Source: Deltaproteobacteria bacterium
GTDB taxonomy: Bacteria > Desulfobacterota > Binatia > Binatales > Binataceae
Assembly (NCBI GenBank): GCA_021794015.1
Contig: JAJYRQ010000006.1
Location: 1 to 64,000 of the forward strand
Reading direction: 5' to 3'
DNA: 64,000 bases
A program made the position numbers and the translations under genes. This document shows positions 25,839 through 34,613 of this stretch, one piece after another. The notes beneath the pieces were generated by a model, which was not told the DNA's origin, made no database searches, and saw only the letters and a program-made list of their open reading frames with translations. Each line of letters opens with the position of its first letter. Positions within the stretch are counted from its first letter, which is position 1.

Positions 25839-27662
25839 ATGGAGGAAGAGCGCACGCGTTCACTCTGGCAAAGGCGCACGGCGCGGGCCGGCACGGCCCT
25901 GGCGGCGGTCTTTGGCTTGGCGCTGGCGGCAGGTCTCTTTGGCTGGCCGCGGGCGGCCTTTCTGACTCTGGCCGCGGCCGGCGCACTGGCGGCGTGGCTT
26001 TACTTTTTTCTGGTGCGAGCCGCGCGTATCCCGCGCAAGGCGGTTCTGGTCGTCCGTCTTGCCGGGCAGGTGAGGGAGCACGCGCCGGCGCCCTTGCCGT
26101 GGAGTCTGATGCGGGAGCGAACCGGGCCAAGCCTCGACCAACTGCGCCGGATCGCCCGGGCCGGCGCGTCGGACCCGCGGCTTTGGGCCGTGGTCGTCCA
26201 GATCGGCGGGCTGGAGGCGGGCCTGGCCACCGCGCAGGAGATCGGCGAGGCGCTGGCCACGCTGCGCCGCGCCGGCAAACGGGTCGTGGCGCTGCTGGCG
26301 GGCGACTCGGTCGGTGTGCGCGACTACCTCGCCGCTTGCGGGGCCGGAGAGATCGTCGTCGGCCCGAACACGCTTTTGGCGCTGGGCGGGGTCTCGGCGG
26401 GCAGCATTTTTCTCAAGGCGGCGCTCGAAAAGGCTGGCCTGCAAGCTCAGACTCTGCAATGGAAAGAGTACAAGGGCGCGGCGGAAATGCTGGCGCGCGA
26501 TGCGATGTCGGCGCCGCTGCGCGAAAGCCTGCAAGCGCTGGTCGCCGATCTTCGCGGCGCGATCGTCGCGGCCGCGGCGCCAGGGCGCCGAATCGAGCCG
26601 CAAAGGCTGGAAAAGCTCCTGGGCAGCGGCTTTCTCGGCCCCGCCGACGCAGTCGCGGCGGGCCTCGCCGACCGCTTAGGCTGCTACGAAGAAGTGTTGC
26701 GCGAGCTGGCCGGCAACGACCAGGGGCGCCGGGTGATTGGTGTCGGCCGCTACCTGCGCCGGCTGGCGGCGCTTAGGCCGGCAGGCAGAAAGCCGCGCCT
26801 CGCGCTCATCTACGGAGTTGGCCCGGTGCTGGCCGGCGAAAGGCCGGCCGCCGGCCAGGTGCTCGCCGGCGAAAGCGTGGCCGCCTTGGTAAGGCGCGCC
26901 TCCCGCAGCGCCGGCGTGCGCGCCATCGTGCTGCGGATAAACTCGCCCGGCGGCTCCGCCCACGGCTCGGAGGTGGTCTGGAACGCTGTGGCCGAGGCGC
27001 GCCGGCGCGGCAGGCCGGTGGTGGTCTCGATGGGCGACGTTGCGGCGTCCGGCGGCTATTACATCGCCAGCGGCGCCGACGCGATCGTCGCTCAGCCGAC
27101 CACGGTGACCGGGTCGATCGGGGTGGTCTACGCCAAGCTGAGCGCGGGCGGGCTGCTCGCCCGGCTGGGGATCGGTTTCGAGGCGGTGAAAACCGATCCG
27201 GCCGCCGACGCCTTATCGCTTGCGCGGCCCCTCAACGAGCAGGAACTTGGGCAGCTCGACCGCGCCATGGCGGCCGTTTACCGCAACTTTGTTGCGCGGG
27301 TTGCCGAGGGGAGGGCGATGAGCGTTGAGCGGGTTGAGGAGCTTGCCCGCGGCCGGGTGTGGAGCGGCCTGGCGGCGTTCAGCCACGGGCTGGTGGACCG
27401 CCTGGGCGGGCTGGATACGGCCGTTGCGCTCGCTTGCGCCAAGGCCGGTTTGGCTGCCGATGAGTCGACCGAGACGGTTGTTTATCCCGCCGAAGGGCTG
27501 CTCTACGGCGTTGCCTCACGGCTGCGGCCTGACGGCGCGGGCCTGAGCGGCTGGCCTATCCCGGAGCAGACCGGATGGTGGAATCCGAGTTGGATTCTCG
27601 CCCTGGCCGCGCTTGCCCGGCGAGGTGCCGTCCTGATGCTCTGCCCGTGGAGCGCGCCCTGA
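25839..27662 (+). CDS. sppA: Signal peptide peptidase SppA, long form
   Basis: SppA degrades cleaved signal peptides at the inner membrane. The 607-residue long form has hydrophobic N-terminal segments (about 19-65), an N-terminal protease-like domain with the candidate general-base Lys in WKEYKGAAEML near 210, and a C-terminal domain with INSPGGSAHGSEVVW and the nucleophile Ser in DVAASGGYYIAS near 405. This Lys and Ser from two domains form the dyad in long SppA. Start ATG with GGGAG at 7 nt. Confidence 0.92.
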   Translation: MEEERTRSLWQRRTARAGTALAAVFGLALAAGLFGWPRAAFLTLAAAGALAAWLYFFLVRAARIPRKAVLVVRLAGQVREHAPAPLPWSLMRERTGPSLDQLRRIARAGASDPRLWAVVVQIGGLEAGLATAQEIGEALATLRRAGKRVVALLAGDSVGVRDYLAACGAGEIVVGPNTLLALGGVSAGSIFLKAALEKAGLQAQTLQWKEYKGAAEMLARDAMSAPLRESLQALVADLRGAIVAAAAPGRRIEPQRLEKLLGSGFLGPADAVAAGLADRLGCYEEVLRELAGNDQGRRVIGVGRYLRRLAALRPAGRKPRLALIYGVGPVLAGERPAAGQVLAGESVAALVRRASRSAGVRAIVLRINSPGGSAHGSEVVWNAVAEARRRGRPVVVSMGDVAASGGYYIASGADAIVAQPTTVTGSIGVVYAKLSAGGLLARLGIGFEAVKTDPAADALSLARPLNEQELGQLDRAMAAVYRNFVARVAEGRAMSVERVEELARGRVWSGLAAFSHGLVDRLGGLDTAVALACAKAGLAADESTETVVYPAEGLLYGVASRLRPDGAGLSGWPIPEQTGWWNPSWILALAALARRGAVLMLCPWSAP

Positions 27663-27705
27663 GCGGCGGCGCGCGGCCGGCGCCCGCGACGCCCCGATAC
27701 GCCGC

Positions 27706-28626
27706 TTAGCGCTCCAGCTCGGTGCGTATCGAGTACATCTTTTGCCGCGCCTCCAGGATATAGGTGTCGAGGTTGCGCCGGTGGTTGGCGAACAGCCCCG
27801 TCGGCGAGCCGTCGAGCACGACAAACGGTTTCATCACCGCCGCTTTGCCGAGCGGCAGCAGCGCCTCGTCAAACATCGTCAAGAGGCCCGGCCTGGTCTT
27901 GAACGAGGCTTGGTACTCGCGCCGCACCGCCTGCATCATGTGGTACATCACGTGGGCGTAGCCCTGCGCGTGGTAGAAAAAGTCGTCGTCGTCCCACGGC
28001 CTGATCGGGCCGCCGTCGTCAAGCCGCGTACGGTAGAGGTTGGCGTGGGCGTCGCCCAAAAGATCGGTCCACGCCTGGAACAGCCGGATAAGTTCGCTGT
28101 TGCGCCGGTTGAGCTCGCGCGAGGTGGGCGGCGTCTGGCGCAGCCCGGCCACGTAAAGCCGCAGATGGCGGATACCGTCTTCGTACTTGCTCTCGGCCGA
28201 CGGCAGAATCCAGCGCCTGGCGTCGTTGCGAAAGTCGGTATCGGCGATCACCAGGTTAACGTCGTACTCGTTGGACGACACCTTGGTGAGATGATCCTTG
28301 AACACGCGCATCGTCTCGCGCACGGCCATGATGATGCCCAGTTGGCGGTCCGAGTTGTTGTCCGCCGTCAGGTAGGGCCCCCAAAGGAAAAAGTCGTTCG
28401 GGCGCCAGCCAAAACCGGTGTGCAGCTCGTGGTCCATGATGGCGGCCAGCGTCGAGGCATAGATTTCGCCGGCCACAAACGGCTTGCCGGGCGGGTAATG
28501 CTGGTCGATGTCGTAGCCCAGTCGGTCGTGGCGAATCTGGCCAAAGTGCAGCGCCAGGTTGACCGCCAGCAGGAAAAGCGCCGCGCCAGCCAGGACCAGG
28601 CCGGCCTTTTTCAGGTACGCACGCAA
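27706..28626 (-). CDS. DUF2333 family membrane-anchored protein
   Basis: The 306-residue product matches the DUF2333 family in my recognition: an N-terminal membrane anchor (about 8-28), then WRPNDFFLWGPYLTADNN-type sequence and a helical periplasmic body with YHAQGYAHVMYHMMQAV and the C-terminal LDTYILEARQKMYSIRTEL. The family has no assigned function. A GGGGG ribosome site precedes the ATG by 6 nt. It lies 70 bp downstream of gspC, so an envelope or secretion-related role is possible. Confidence 0.82.
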   Translation of the reverse strand: MRAYLKKAGLVLAGAALFLLAVNLALHFGQIRHDRLGYDIDQHYPPGKPFVAGEIYASTLAAIMDHELHTGFGWRPNDFFLWGPYLTADNNSDRQLGIIMAVRETMRVFKDHLTKVSSNEYDVNLVIADTDFRNDARRWILPSAESKYEDGIRHLRLYVAGLRQTPPTSRELNRRNSELIRLFQAWTDLLGDAHANLYRTRLDDGGPIRPWDDDDFFYHAQGYAHVMYHMMQAVRREYQASFKTRPGLLTMFDEALLPLGKAAVMKPFVVLDGSPTGLFANHRRNLDTYILEARQKMYSIRTELER

Positions 28627-28696
28627 TGCAGACCCCCGTCAAAGCCGAAGGCGCCGATGCCGCAGCGCCGGCAGGTGCCGCGTTTAGTTTTGTCCA

Positions 28697-29566
28697 CTAC
28701 CGGATGAGGTACTGCAGCTCGGTCGGCTGTCCATTGCGGCGCACCTCCAGGCGTATCGAGTTGCGGGTTGAAAGCTCGCTCAGCATCGCAAGCGCCTTGG
28801 CGGGATTGGACACGTTTTCGCCCTCGACGCTGGTGAGGACGTCGCCGTTGCGAAGCCCGAGCTGCTGGAAGACCGAGCCGGGTTGAATCTCGGTGAGCAG
28901 AAAACCTACCGGGCGCCCGTTTTCGAAGCTCGGAATCGCGCGCGCCTGGGTAAAGAGCTGTGCCATGTCGCGGATGTTGCGGTCCAGGGTCGCCCGCGGC
29001 ACCACGTAGCGGTCGGCGCCCATCTGCCGGATTCCCTGGTCTGAGGCGCGGGCGGCGCGCGCCGGGGGACCTCCGCGCTGCGGCCCGCCTTGCGCCGCGT
29101 TTTGGGAAGGCAGCTCGAGCACGAAGCGCTGTCGATCCTTTTCCACGGTGGCGCGGTCCTTGCCGATCGCTACCAGCGTGCCGGCGTCGGGAATGAAGTC
29201 GCCCAGGCGGTAAAGGGCCTGCTCGCGGGTGTTCAAGTCCTCGACCACAACAAAGGGCGGCGCGAAGGTCAGCTCGGAGACCCCGAGCAACTGGACCTGC
29301 GGCCTGGGCGCCGGACCGGCCGCGGCTGCGGCTTTGGCCACCAGGTGGAAGATGTCGCGCCTCACGATGGGATCGTAGTAGGCGCGCGGGCGGGTTGCGG
29401 CGGCAAGCAAGCCGTGCGCCTGCGCCGGGCCGGCCGCAGGACGGTCCCACGAGGCCAGGCGCAGGCGCGCGATATCGCCCGCAACCAGGGCCAGGCAGTA
29501 GGCGAGCAGGCCAGCCAGCAGGAAGTTGGCAAACCGCGCAAGGTTGCCGTAAAGCGCGGCGCTCAT
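28697..29566 (-). CDS. Type II secretion protein GspC-like, with PDZ domain
   Basis: The 289-residue protein has a short cytoplasmic N terminus, one membrane helix (about 13-33), an HR domain (about 65-150; RRDIFHLV, VQLLGVSE, ALYRLGDFI) and a C-terminal PDZ domain (about 205-285; GFLLTEIQPGSVFQQLGLRNGDVLTSVEG). That is the GspC layout, which links the inner-membrane platform to the GspD secretin. No gspD-gspN genes adjoin it. The ATG overlaps the gshA stop (ATGA). It could be a cognate piece of a remote T2SS or a repurposed GspC-like protein. Confidence 0.85.
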   Translation of the reverse strand: MSAALYGNLARFANFLLAGLLAYCLALVAGDIARLRLASWDRPAAGPAQAHGLLAAATRPRAYYDPIVRRDIFHLVAKAAAAAGPAPRPQVQLLGVSELTFAPPFVVVEDLNTREQALYRLGDFIPDAGTLVAIGKDRATVEKDRQRFVLELPSQNAAQGGPQRGGPPARAARASDQGIRQMGADRYVVPRATLDRNIRDMAQLFTQARAIPSFENGRPVGFLLTEIQPGSVFQQLGLRNGDVLTSVEGENVSNPAKALAMLSELSTRNSIRLEVRRNGQPTELQYLIR

Positions 29567-30936
29567 GCGGCCAACGCCTCGCTGTCGTAAGCGCAGCCGC
29601 GAATCAGGCGTTGCGCCTCATAATTCCAGCGCCCTTTCCACTGCTCAATTGCCAGCGTGGCCTGGTTCTGTCCCGCGCGCGCCTGGTCGTAGAGGCGGGC
29701 AAGATAGATGCTCTCATCCTGGCCGTGCTCGTCGACCAGTGCCTGGCCCTCCAGGCCGGCGATCGCGATCGAAACCAGCTCCAACGCCAGATCGCGCAGC
29801 GGGACGCGGCCGGCGCGGGCGCTAAGCCCGTGCTTGTGGGCGGCGTCCAGCAGCTCGAGGCGCTCGGCGTAGCTCCAGCGCTTGACCAGGTCCCAGCCGG
29901 CCGCCATGCAGTCGGCGTCGTAGAAGACGCCCTTGACGAGCGCCGGCACCGCCGGCATCAGGAAAGGCGGCTGGCTGTCGGCGCTTCTCACCTCGACGTA
30001 CTGGCGCAGGCGCCCTTCGGTAAAAATCGTGCTCAAGTGAAGCGCCCAGTCCGCCAGCGTCGGGCGCTCGCCCTCGAACCCTTCGGCCAGAAACCGGCCA
30101 AAGGTGATCCCCGGCGGGCGCGTCAGGTCGACGTAGTTATCATCGCGGGCGATGAAGTAGAGCGGCACCCCCAGCGCATAACGCGCGTAGTCCTCGAAGC
30201 CGGCGTCGTCGCGGAAGACAAATTCCGGCATCCCGCAGCGGTCCGGGTCGGTGTCGGTCCAGACGTGGCCGCGAAAGCTCTGGTAGCCGTTTAAGCCGCC
30301 GTCCGAGAGTGGCGAGTTGGCGAACAGCGCGTAAAACAGCGGCGCCAGCCCGAAACTAAGCCGCAGCTTGCGCATCGCGTCGGCCTCGTCGCCGTAGTCG
30401 ATGTTGGCCTGCACCGCCGCGGTCTGCTTCATCATGCGCACGCCCAGCCGCCCCTTGCGCTGCATGTAGGGGTACATAATCCGGTAGCGCTGCTTGGGCA
30501 GAAGCTCGATCTGCTCGACGGCGCTGAACGGATGCATCCCCAGGCCGAGCACCAGCGCGTCGAACTCGCGCGCCACCTCGGTCAGTTGCCGGGCGTGGAG
30601 GGCGAACTCGCGCTGGGTGCAGTGAATCGACTCGCACTGTTCGCCCGACAGTTCAACCTGGCCTCCGGGCTCGACCGTGATTCGGGCGTGCGGGCCTTCC
30701 AGGCCAATCAGCACTCCATGGTCCTCGATCGGGCGGTAGGCGAAGCGTTCGGCCATGCGGCGCAAAAGCGCCATCACGCCGCGCTGCCCGGAGACGGGCA
30801 GCGCGCTGCCGTCGCGCGCGGAAACAAGAATCTTTTCGTGCTCGGTGCCGATGCGCCAGCGGGCGCGCGGCTTGGCGCCCTCGGCGAAGTAGGCGATCAG
30901 TTGCTCGACACTCTCGATTGGATGCCCGGTGACCAC
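29563..30936 (-). CDS. gshA: Glutamate-cysteine ligase
   Basis: This enzyme makes gamma-glutamylcysteine, the first step of glutathione synthesis. The 457-residue product resembles the alphaproteobacterial/plant-type ligase: WRIGTEHEKIL near 27-37, EPGGQVELSG, CTQREF, YMQRKGRLGVRMM and a C-terminal RSADSQPPFLMPA. The start is GTG 30936, set by GGGAGGG seven bases upstream. A glutaredoxin gene upstream on the same strand and a GST elsewhere fit glutathione use; no gshB is seen in the window. Confidence 0.92.
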   Translation of the reverse strand: MVTGHPIESVEQLIAYFAEGAKPRARWRIGTEHEKILVSARDGSALPVSGQRGVMALLRRMAERFAYRPIEDHGVLIGLEGPHARITVEPGGQVELSGEQCESIHCTQREFALHARQLTEVAREFDALVLGLGMHPFSAVEQIELLPKQRYRIMYPYMQRKGRLGVRMMKQTAAVQANIDYGDEADAMRKLRLSFGLAPLFYALFANSPLSDGGLNGYQSFRGHVWTDTDPDRCGMPEFVFRDDAGFEDYARYALGVPLYFIARDDNYVDLTRPPGITFGRFLAEGFEGERPTLADWALHLSTIFTEGRLRQYVEVRSADSQPPFLMPAVPALVKGVFYDADCMAAGWDLVKRWSYAERLELLDAAHKHGLSARAGRVPLRDLALELVSIAIAGLEGQALVDEHGQDESIYLARLYDQARAGQNQATLAIEQWKGRWNYEAQRLIRGCAYDSEALAA

Positions 30937-31015
30937 GCAACGACCCTCCCGGGGACGCCGCTTGAGAACCAAGGGCTATGATGACCCGCGCCTGCGGCCG
31001 GGACAAGCGGGGCCC

Positions 31016-31339
31016 TTACTTGCTCTCGGACTCGGCGCCGTCCGGCGCGTGAGTCGCAGAGGGGCGGCCGAAAATCTTGATCGTCGATACGCGCATCCCA
31101 TGCGAGGTGCGCGCAACGTCGAAGCCGACCGAGCTGCCCAGCTCGAGCAGTTCCATACCCGCGCGGGCGCCCGGCGCAGCGTCAAGCACGGTCACAAAGG
31201 GGAATTCAAACACCAGTTGGCGCCCCGTTTCAGAGCAGACCACTCCCCAGCCGCGGCCGCGGTCCAGGCGCACGATTCTGCCCTGGTAGAAATTACCGGG
31301 AAAACGCTCGGCGTCGTACTCGCCTAACGAGATGCCCAC
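31016..31339 (-). CDS. Cold-shock-domain-like small protein
   Basis: The product is a 107-residue protein of uncertain function. Residues about 18-95 follow a cold-shock/OB-like pattern: GRIVRLDRGRGWGVVCSETG, a FEFPF stretch where CSD proteins have FVH, ELGSSVGFDVARTSHGMRVSTIKIFG. The aromatic RNP residues are only partly kept, so nucleic-acid binding is plausible but not certain. The C-terminal tail is Pro/Glu/Ser-rich. GTG start with a G-rich ribosome site. It lies between grx and gshA on the same strand. Confidence 0.6.
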   Translation of the reverse strand: MGISLGEYDAERFPGNFYQGRIVRLDRGRGWGVVCSETGRQLVFEFPFVTVLDAAPGARAGMELLELGSSVGFDVARTSHGMRVSTIKIFGRPSATHAPDGAESESK

Positions 31340-31430
31340 AGCCCACCCGCAACGCGGCGCGCGGCCGATTTAAGCCGCGCCGGGCCCAGCCGTGATTGCC
31401 GCCGATCCAAGTCAGCGCCCGGCACCGCCG

Positions 31431-31691
31431 TTAAGCTCCGGCAAGCATCAGATCGAGCTTGCCCGCTTTGTCCAGGCGCGCCAGCTCGTCGTAGCCTCCC
31501 AGCGGCTCGCCGTCGACGAAAATCTGCGGCACGGTGCGCCGGCCGCCGGCAAGCTCCACCATCCGGGCGCGCTCGTCGCGGTCGTCGGTGACATCGATCT
31601 CCTCGAACTCGACCCCCTTTCGCTTAAGCAGCGCTTTTGCGCGCACGCAATAGGGGCAATAGCTTGTGGTGTAAATCTTTACCTGGGCCAT
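31431..31691 (-). CDS. grxC: Glutaredoxin 3
   Basis: This glutaredoxin is an 86-residue thiol-disulfide oxidoreductase that uses glutathione. It has the CPYC active site at residues 12-15, the cis-Pro segment TVPQIFVDG and the GGYDEL glutathione contact. The start is the ATG at 31691, because the family begins there; the upstream frame is unrelated. It lies downstream of the glycosyltransferase gene on the same strand. Confidence 0.95.
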   Translation of the reverse strand: MAQVKIYTTSYCPYCVRAKALLKRKGVEFEEIDVTDDRDERARMVELAGGRRTVPQIFVDGEPLGGYDELARLDKAGKLDLMLAGA

Positions 31692-31779
31692 CTCACCTGC
31701 CGCTCCAATTTCAATTGTTGCCGGGCGCCGCCGCCTTGTCCAGCAGCCCGTCCCGAGCGACGGCGGCACAAGCGAGCGG

Positions 31780-32460
31780 TCAGCGGCAGTCGGAGTAGAA
31801 CCTGTGCAGCAGGCGCGGCGGCGCTCCGCTGAGGTAAAGAAGCCGGATAGCCCACATTCGAAGCACGGTGCGCGCAAGCCCCTCCCTTTGCCAGCGCCGG
31901 GCCGAAGTTGTCACCGTATTGCGCAGGCAGGCAATTTTGCCCAGGCGTTTTAGCCGGCGAGCGAATTCCAGGTCTTCGCAAAGCTCGATCTCCGGGAAGC
32001 CGCCCAGACGCTCGAAGAGATCGCGGCGCACGAAGATAGCCTGGTCGCCGGTGGCCGTGCGCGTGAGCCGCGAGCGCAGGCTGATGAGCCGGCCGATAAG
32101 TTGAAAAGCAAGCCGCCCATCGTCGAGGGCCACGTCGAAGCGCCCGCCGACCACCCGCGCATCAGCCAAAGCCGCGGCGATCTCCGCCACGTAGCCGAGC
32201 GGGACCAGCGTGTCGGCATGAACGAAGAGCAGAATTTCGCCGCGGCTTGCCGCGGCGCCGGCGTTCATCTGCCGCGCCCGCCCGCGCTCGGTGACCAGCA
32301 CGCGGTTGCACCATGGGCGCGCCTTCTCGACGGTGCGATCGCTGCTGCCGCCGTCGGCCAAGACGATCTCGGTCTCTGGGCCTGCGGCGCGCAAACGCTC
32401 CAGCGTGGCGGCCACGCTCTTCTCTTCGTTCAAGGTTGGCACAATGGCCGAGATCGGCAT
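31780..32460 (-). CDS. GT2-family glycosyltransferase (TIGR04283-like)
   Basis: The product is a 226-residue soluble or peripheral GT-A glycosyltransferase. Visible motifs: ISAIVPTLNEEKSV at the nucleotide-binding strand, VLADGGSSDRT, RGRARQMNAGA and the DXD-equivalent FVHADT, then GGFPEIELCEDLEF and a C-terminal hydrophobic segment. This pattern is that of the TIGR04283 family. The start ATG 32460 has AGGTG at 7 nt. Acceptor unknown. Confidence 0.85.
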   Translation of the reverse strand: MPISAIVPTLNEEKSVAATLERLRAAGPETEIVLADGGSSDRTVEKARPWCNRVLVTERGRARQMNAGAAASRGEILLFVHADTLVPLGYVAEIAAALADARVVGGRFDVALDDGRLAFQLIGRLISLRSRLTRTATGDQAIFVRRDLFERLGGFPEIELCEDLEFARRLKRLGKIACLRNTVTTSARRWQREGLARTVLRMWAIRLLYLSGAPPRLLHRFYSDCR

Positions 32461-32799
32461 TGGTTGCACCTGGCGTCGCGCGTCGATCAAGCAGGCTTTC
32501 CCCACAACGCCCGCGGCCGTCTGGCCGAGACGAGTGGTGGGCCTGGCAGCGCGGATAGTCGCTGCTCAAGCCGCGGTGCGCGCCAGCATATTAAGCCAGA
32601 TTCCTCGTCTGCGTGCACTCAGAGTAGCTCGCGCAACCGAGGAAGCAACTGTAACGACGGTTACGCTCTACGAGTTCGCCCCGCAGCCGGGCTGTCGTCG
32701 AGGTTGACCGCCTGCCTGGCCGCTCGATCCGGGGTGGCGATCTCGGCGCCACGTGCGTCTGGTCCCTCGGGCGTGTGGGCGCCAAGGCGACCCGCGCGT
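32461..32799. other. Region upstream of glycosyltransferase gene and CRISPR array
   Basis: No gene is seen in these 339 bases. They contain a relatively AT-rich stretch near 32585-32600, an inverted GTAAC...GTTAC near 32650, and a TTGACC at 32703-32708 without a good -10. It flanks repeat 1 and may include an array leader. Confidence 0.35.
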
Positions 32800-33294
32800 G
32801 TTGCGGTTTGCGGCCGTTCCGGGGTTCGCTACACTCAGGATTACGCCGCCCAGTACGAGCCACAAGTTGCGGTTTGCGGCCGTTCCGGGGTTCGCTACAC
32901 TCGTGCGCGACGTGCCTTTCACGCACTTCGTGTTGCGGTTTGCGGCCGTTCCGGGGTTCGCTACACTAGCGTTCGCGCGCGGCGAGGCAACTAGTAGTTG
33001 CGGTTTGCGGCCGTTCCGGGGTTCGCTACACTGATACTCGAACTAAACGTCACACAAGCCGAGTTGCGGTTTGCGGCCGTTCCGGGGTTCGCTACACTCG
33101 AGCTGATGTCGTAGTAGCGCGCGCTCGTGTTGCGGTTTGCGGCCGTTCCGGGGTTCGCTACACTGTAATCGCTGCCACGAGCGAACGTTTCTGGTTGCGG
33201 TTTGCGGCCGTTCCGGGGTTCGCTACACTCCGATGAGCGAGGCCCGAAAGAAGGAGACGTTGCGGTTTGCGGCCGTTCCGGGGTTCGCTACACT
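32800..33294 (+). CRISPR. CRISPR array, 8 identical repeats, 7 spacers (type II-C)
   Basis: Eight 36-bp repeats start at 32800, 32866, 32932, 32997, 33063, 33129, 33194 and 33259. All are identical, from GTTGCGGTTTGCGGCCG to TTCGCTACACT. The seven spacers are 29-30 bp and all differ. The repeat's GTTGCGG start and GCTACACT end fit II-C repeats, and pairing with the tracrRNA anti-repeat fixes the crRNA as plus strand, so the array runs toward the 3' end of cas2, as in Neisseria. No degenerate terminal repeat is present. No spacer match within the window was noticed. Confidence 0.98.
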
Positions 33295-33295
33295 T

Positions 33296-33332
33296 AGCTC
33301 TGGGCTAAGTCCCCGGTAGCTCGGAGCTTTTT
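33296..33332 (+). terminator. Possible terminator of the CRISPR transcript
   Basis: Just after the last repeat, AGCTC (296-300) pairs with GAGCT (324-328), with an inner GGG/CCC hairpin and an asymmetric loop, followed by TTTTT (328-332; offset 33000). It points along the array direction, before the cas2 stop. Confidence 0.45.
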
Positions 33333-33343
33333 CGCCCTCCGGC

Positions 33344-33688
33344 TCAGAAAAATTCGAGCTGCGAGGGCGAAACTCTCTGCGCCTGCCGGCTTTTTCCCAG
33401 GTAAACGATAATCTTCTCGAACTGCTTGTCGGTTATCACGAGAAACCGCACCTCGCCCGCGGCGGGCACGCGTGCGCCCATCCGCCGGATGTGAACGGTG
33501 GCATTCTCTGGGCTTGCGCAATGGCGCTGGTAGACCGAGTACTGCATCATCGTGAAGCCGTCTTCGAGCAAGTCCTTGCGAAAGAGCGCGTAGGCGCGGC
33601 GCTGGGCCGCGGTTTCGACCGGCAGATCGAAAAGAGCGATCACCCACACCGTGCGCCATCCGGCCGGGTCATACGTCGGCCGCTCCAT
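33344..33688 (-). CDS. cas2: CRISPR-associated endonuclease Cas2
   Basis: Cas2 is the dimeric structural partner of Cas1 in the spacer-integration complex. The 114-residue product has the ferredoxin-like core with the conserved Asp21 in VIALFDLPVET, then MMQYSVYQRHC and VRFLVITDKQFEKI. I chose the ATG at 33688 because the family begins there; it overlaps the 3' end of cas1 by 20 bp. Part of the cas9-cas1-cas2 operon. Confidence 0.95.
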   Translation of the reverse strand: MERPTYDPAGWRTVWVIALFDLPVETAAQRRAYALFRKDLLEDGFTMMQYSVYQRHCASPENATVHIRRMGARVPAAGEVRFLVITDKQFEKIIVYLGKSRQAQRVSPSQLEFF

Positions 33689-34613
33689 CGTCGTTCTCCG
33701 GGTCGGGTTGGTTCGGCGGGGCGGGCAGGCCGTCGGGCAACGCCAAGGCGGCCCGGCGCGCGGCGAAGGAGCGTTCAAGAGAAGAGGCGGTGGCCTGCAG
33801 GGCGAGCAGGAGGGGCGTGCGCCGGCCAGCTACCGCGACGCCGTGGTTCAGCACACCGAGCAGGTGGGCTTTTTGCTCGCGGCCGAGGCTCTGCTCTGAC
33901 ATTCCGGCGCGATCCATTTCCACCACGACGAGATCGACGTAGGGGCGGTAGGGCTCCATCAGGTCGTCGGCAAGGCAAAAAGCGTTGTAGCGGTTGCGAT
34001 GGTGAATTCCGACGGTGGGCAGCAGGCCGGCGACCACCAGGGCGCGTGCGGTTGCCGCGCGAAGCGCCATGTAGCCGTAATTGAGCAAATTATTGGGCGG
34101 CGGGCCGTCGCGCCTGCGGTGGAAGTCACGGCCGAAAAGGCGTGGCCAGTAGCGTGCGGCGGCCTGCGCCTCCAGGTTGGTGGCATCGCCCGAGCGCACC
34201 TGCCGCGCCATGGCCGCAAGGCCAGCGTCGGCCGCGGTGACAGCGCCAAGGACTGCGCTCTGCTGGCGCAGCTTGCACGCCACGATCTGGTGCCAGAGCT
34301 GCTTCTTAAGCGGGGCGCCGGCTGAAAGCTGGGCGCGAAACCGCTCGGTCTGCACGGCGTTGCCTGCCAGCGGAAGCATCAGGCTTACGGGCGTATGATT
34401 GCCTCCGCAAAGCGCCACGGCGGCACCGGCGTCGGCAAGAGCGATGAAAACCGAATGCGTGTAGCTGACCGCCGGATGGTCGATGAGCAGAAGTCCGACG
34501 TCCTCGCAGGGTACAGTTGCCGGCCTTTCCCCGTCGCGCTCGATGACCAACTGTCGGCTTCTTATTGAGAGGCGAGCTGGACCGCTGGAAATCTCGATTG
34601 TGCGCTTAATCAT
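33669..34613 (-). CDS. cas1: CRISPR-associated integrase Cas1 (type II)
   Basis: Cas1 inserts new spacers into the array as a Cas1-Cas2 complex. The 314-residue protein has the N-terminal beta domain and the C-terminal helical catalytic domain with metal ligands E148 (TNLEAQAA), H205 (VGIHHRNRYNAF) and E220 (LADDLMEPYRPYVD), the type II pattern. The ATG overlaps the cas9 stop by 8 bp. The last 15 residues are Pro/Asp/Asn-rich. Confidence 0.97.
   Translation of the reverse strand: MIKRTIEISSGPARLSIRSRQLVIERDGERPATVPCEDVGLLLIDHPAVSYTHSVFIALADAGAAVALCGGNHTPVSLMLPLAGNAVQTERFRAQLSAGAPLKKQLWHQIVACKLRQQSAVLGAVTAADAGLAAMARQVRSGDATNLEAQAAARYWPRLFGRDFHRRRDGPPPNNLLNYGYMALRAATARALVVAGLLPTVGIHHRNRYNAFCLADDLMEPYRPYVDLVVVEMDRAGMSEQSLGREQKAHLLGVLNHGVAVAGRRTPLLLALQATASSLERSFAARRAALALPDGLPAPPNQPDPENDDGAADV

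Noticed and set aside
32640..32740. Degenerate extra CRISPR repeat upstream of repeat 1
   Set aside because: A stretch around 32702-32745 has GGTTG and a CCGGGG-like part, but alignment to the repeat is no better than chance for this composition.
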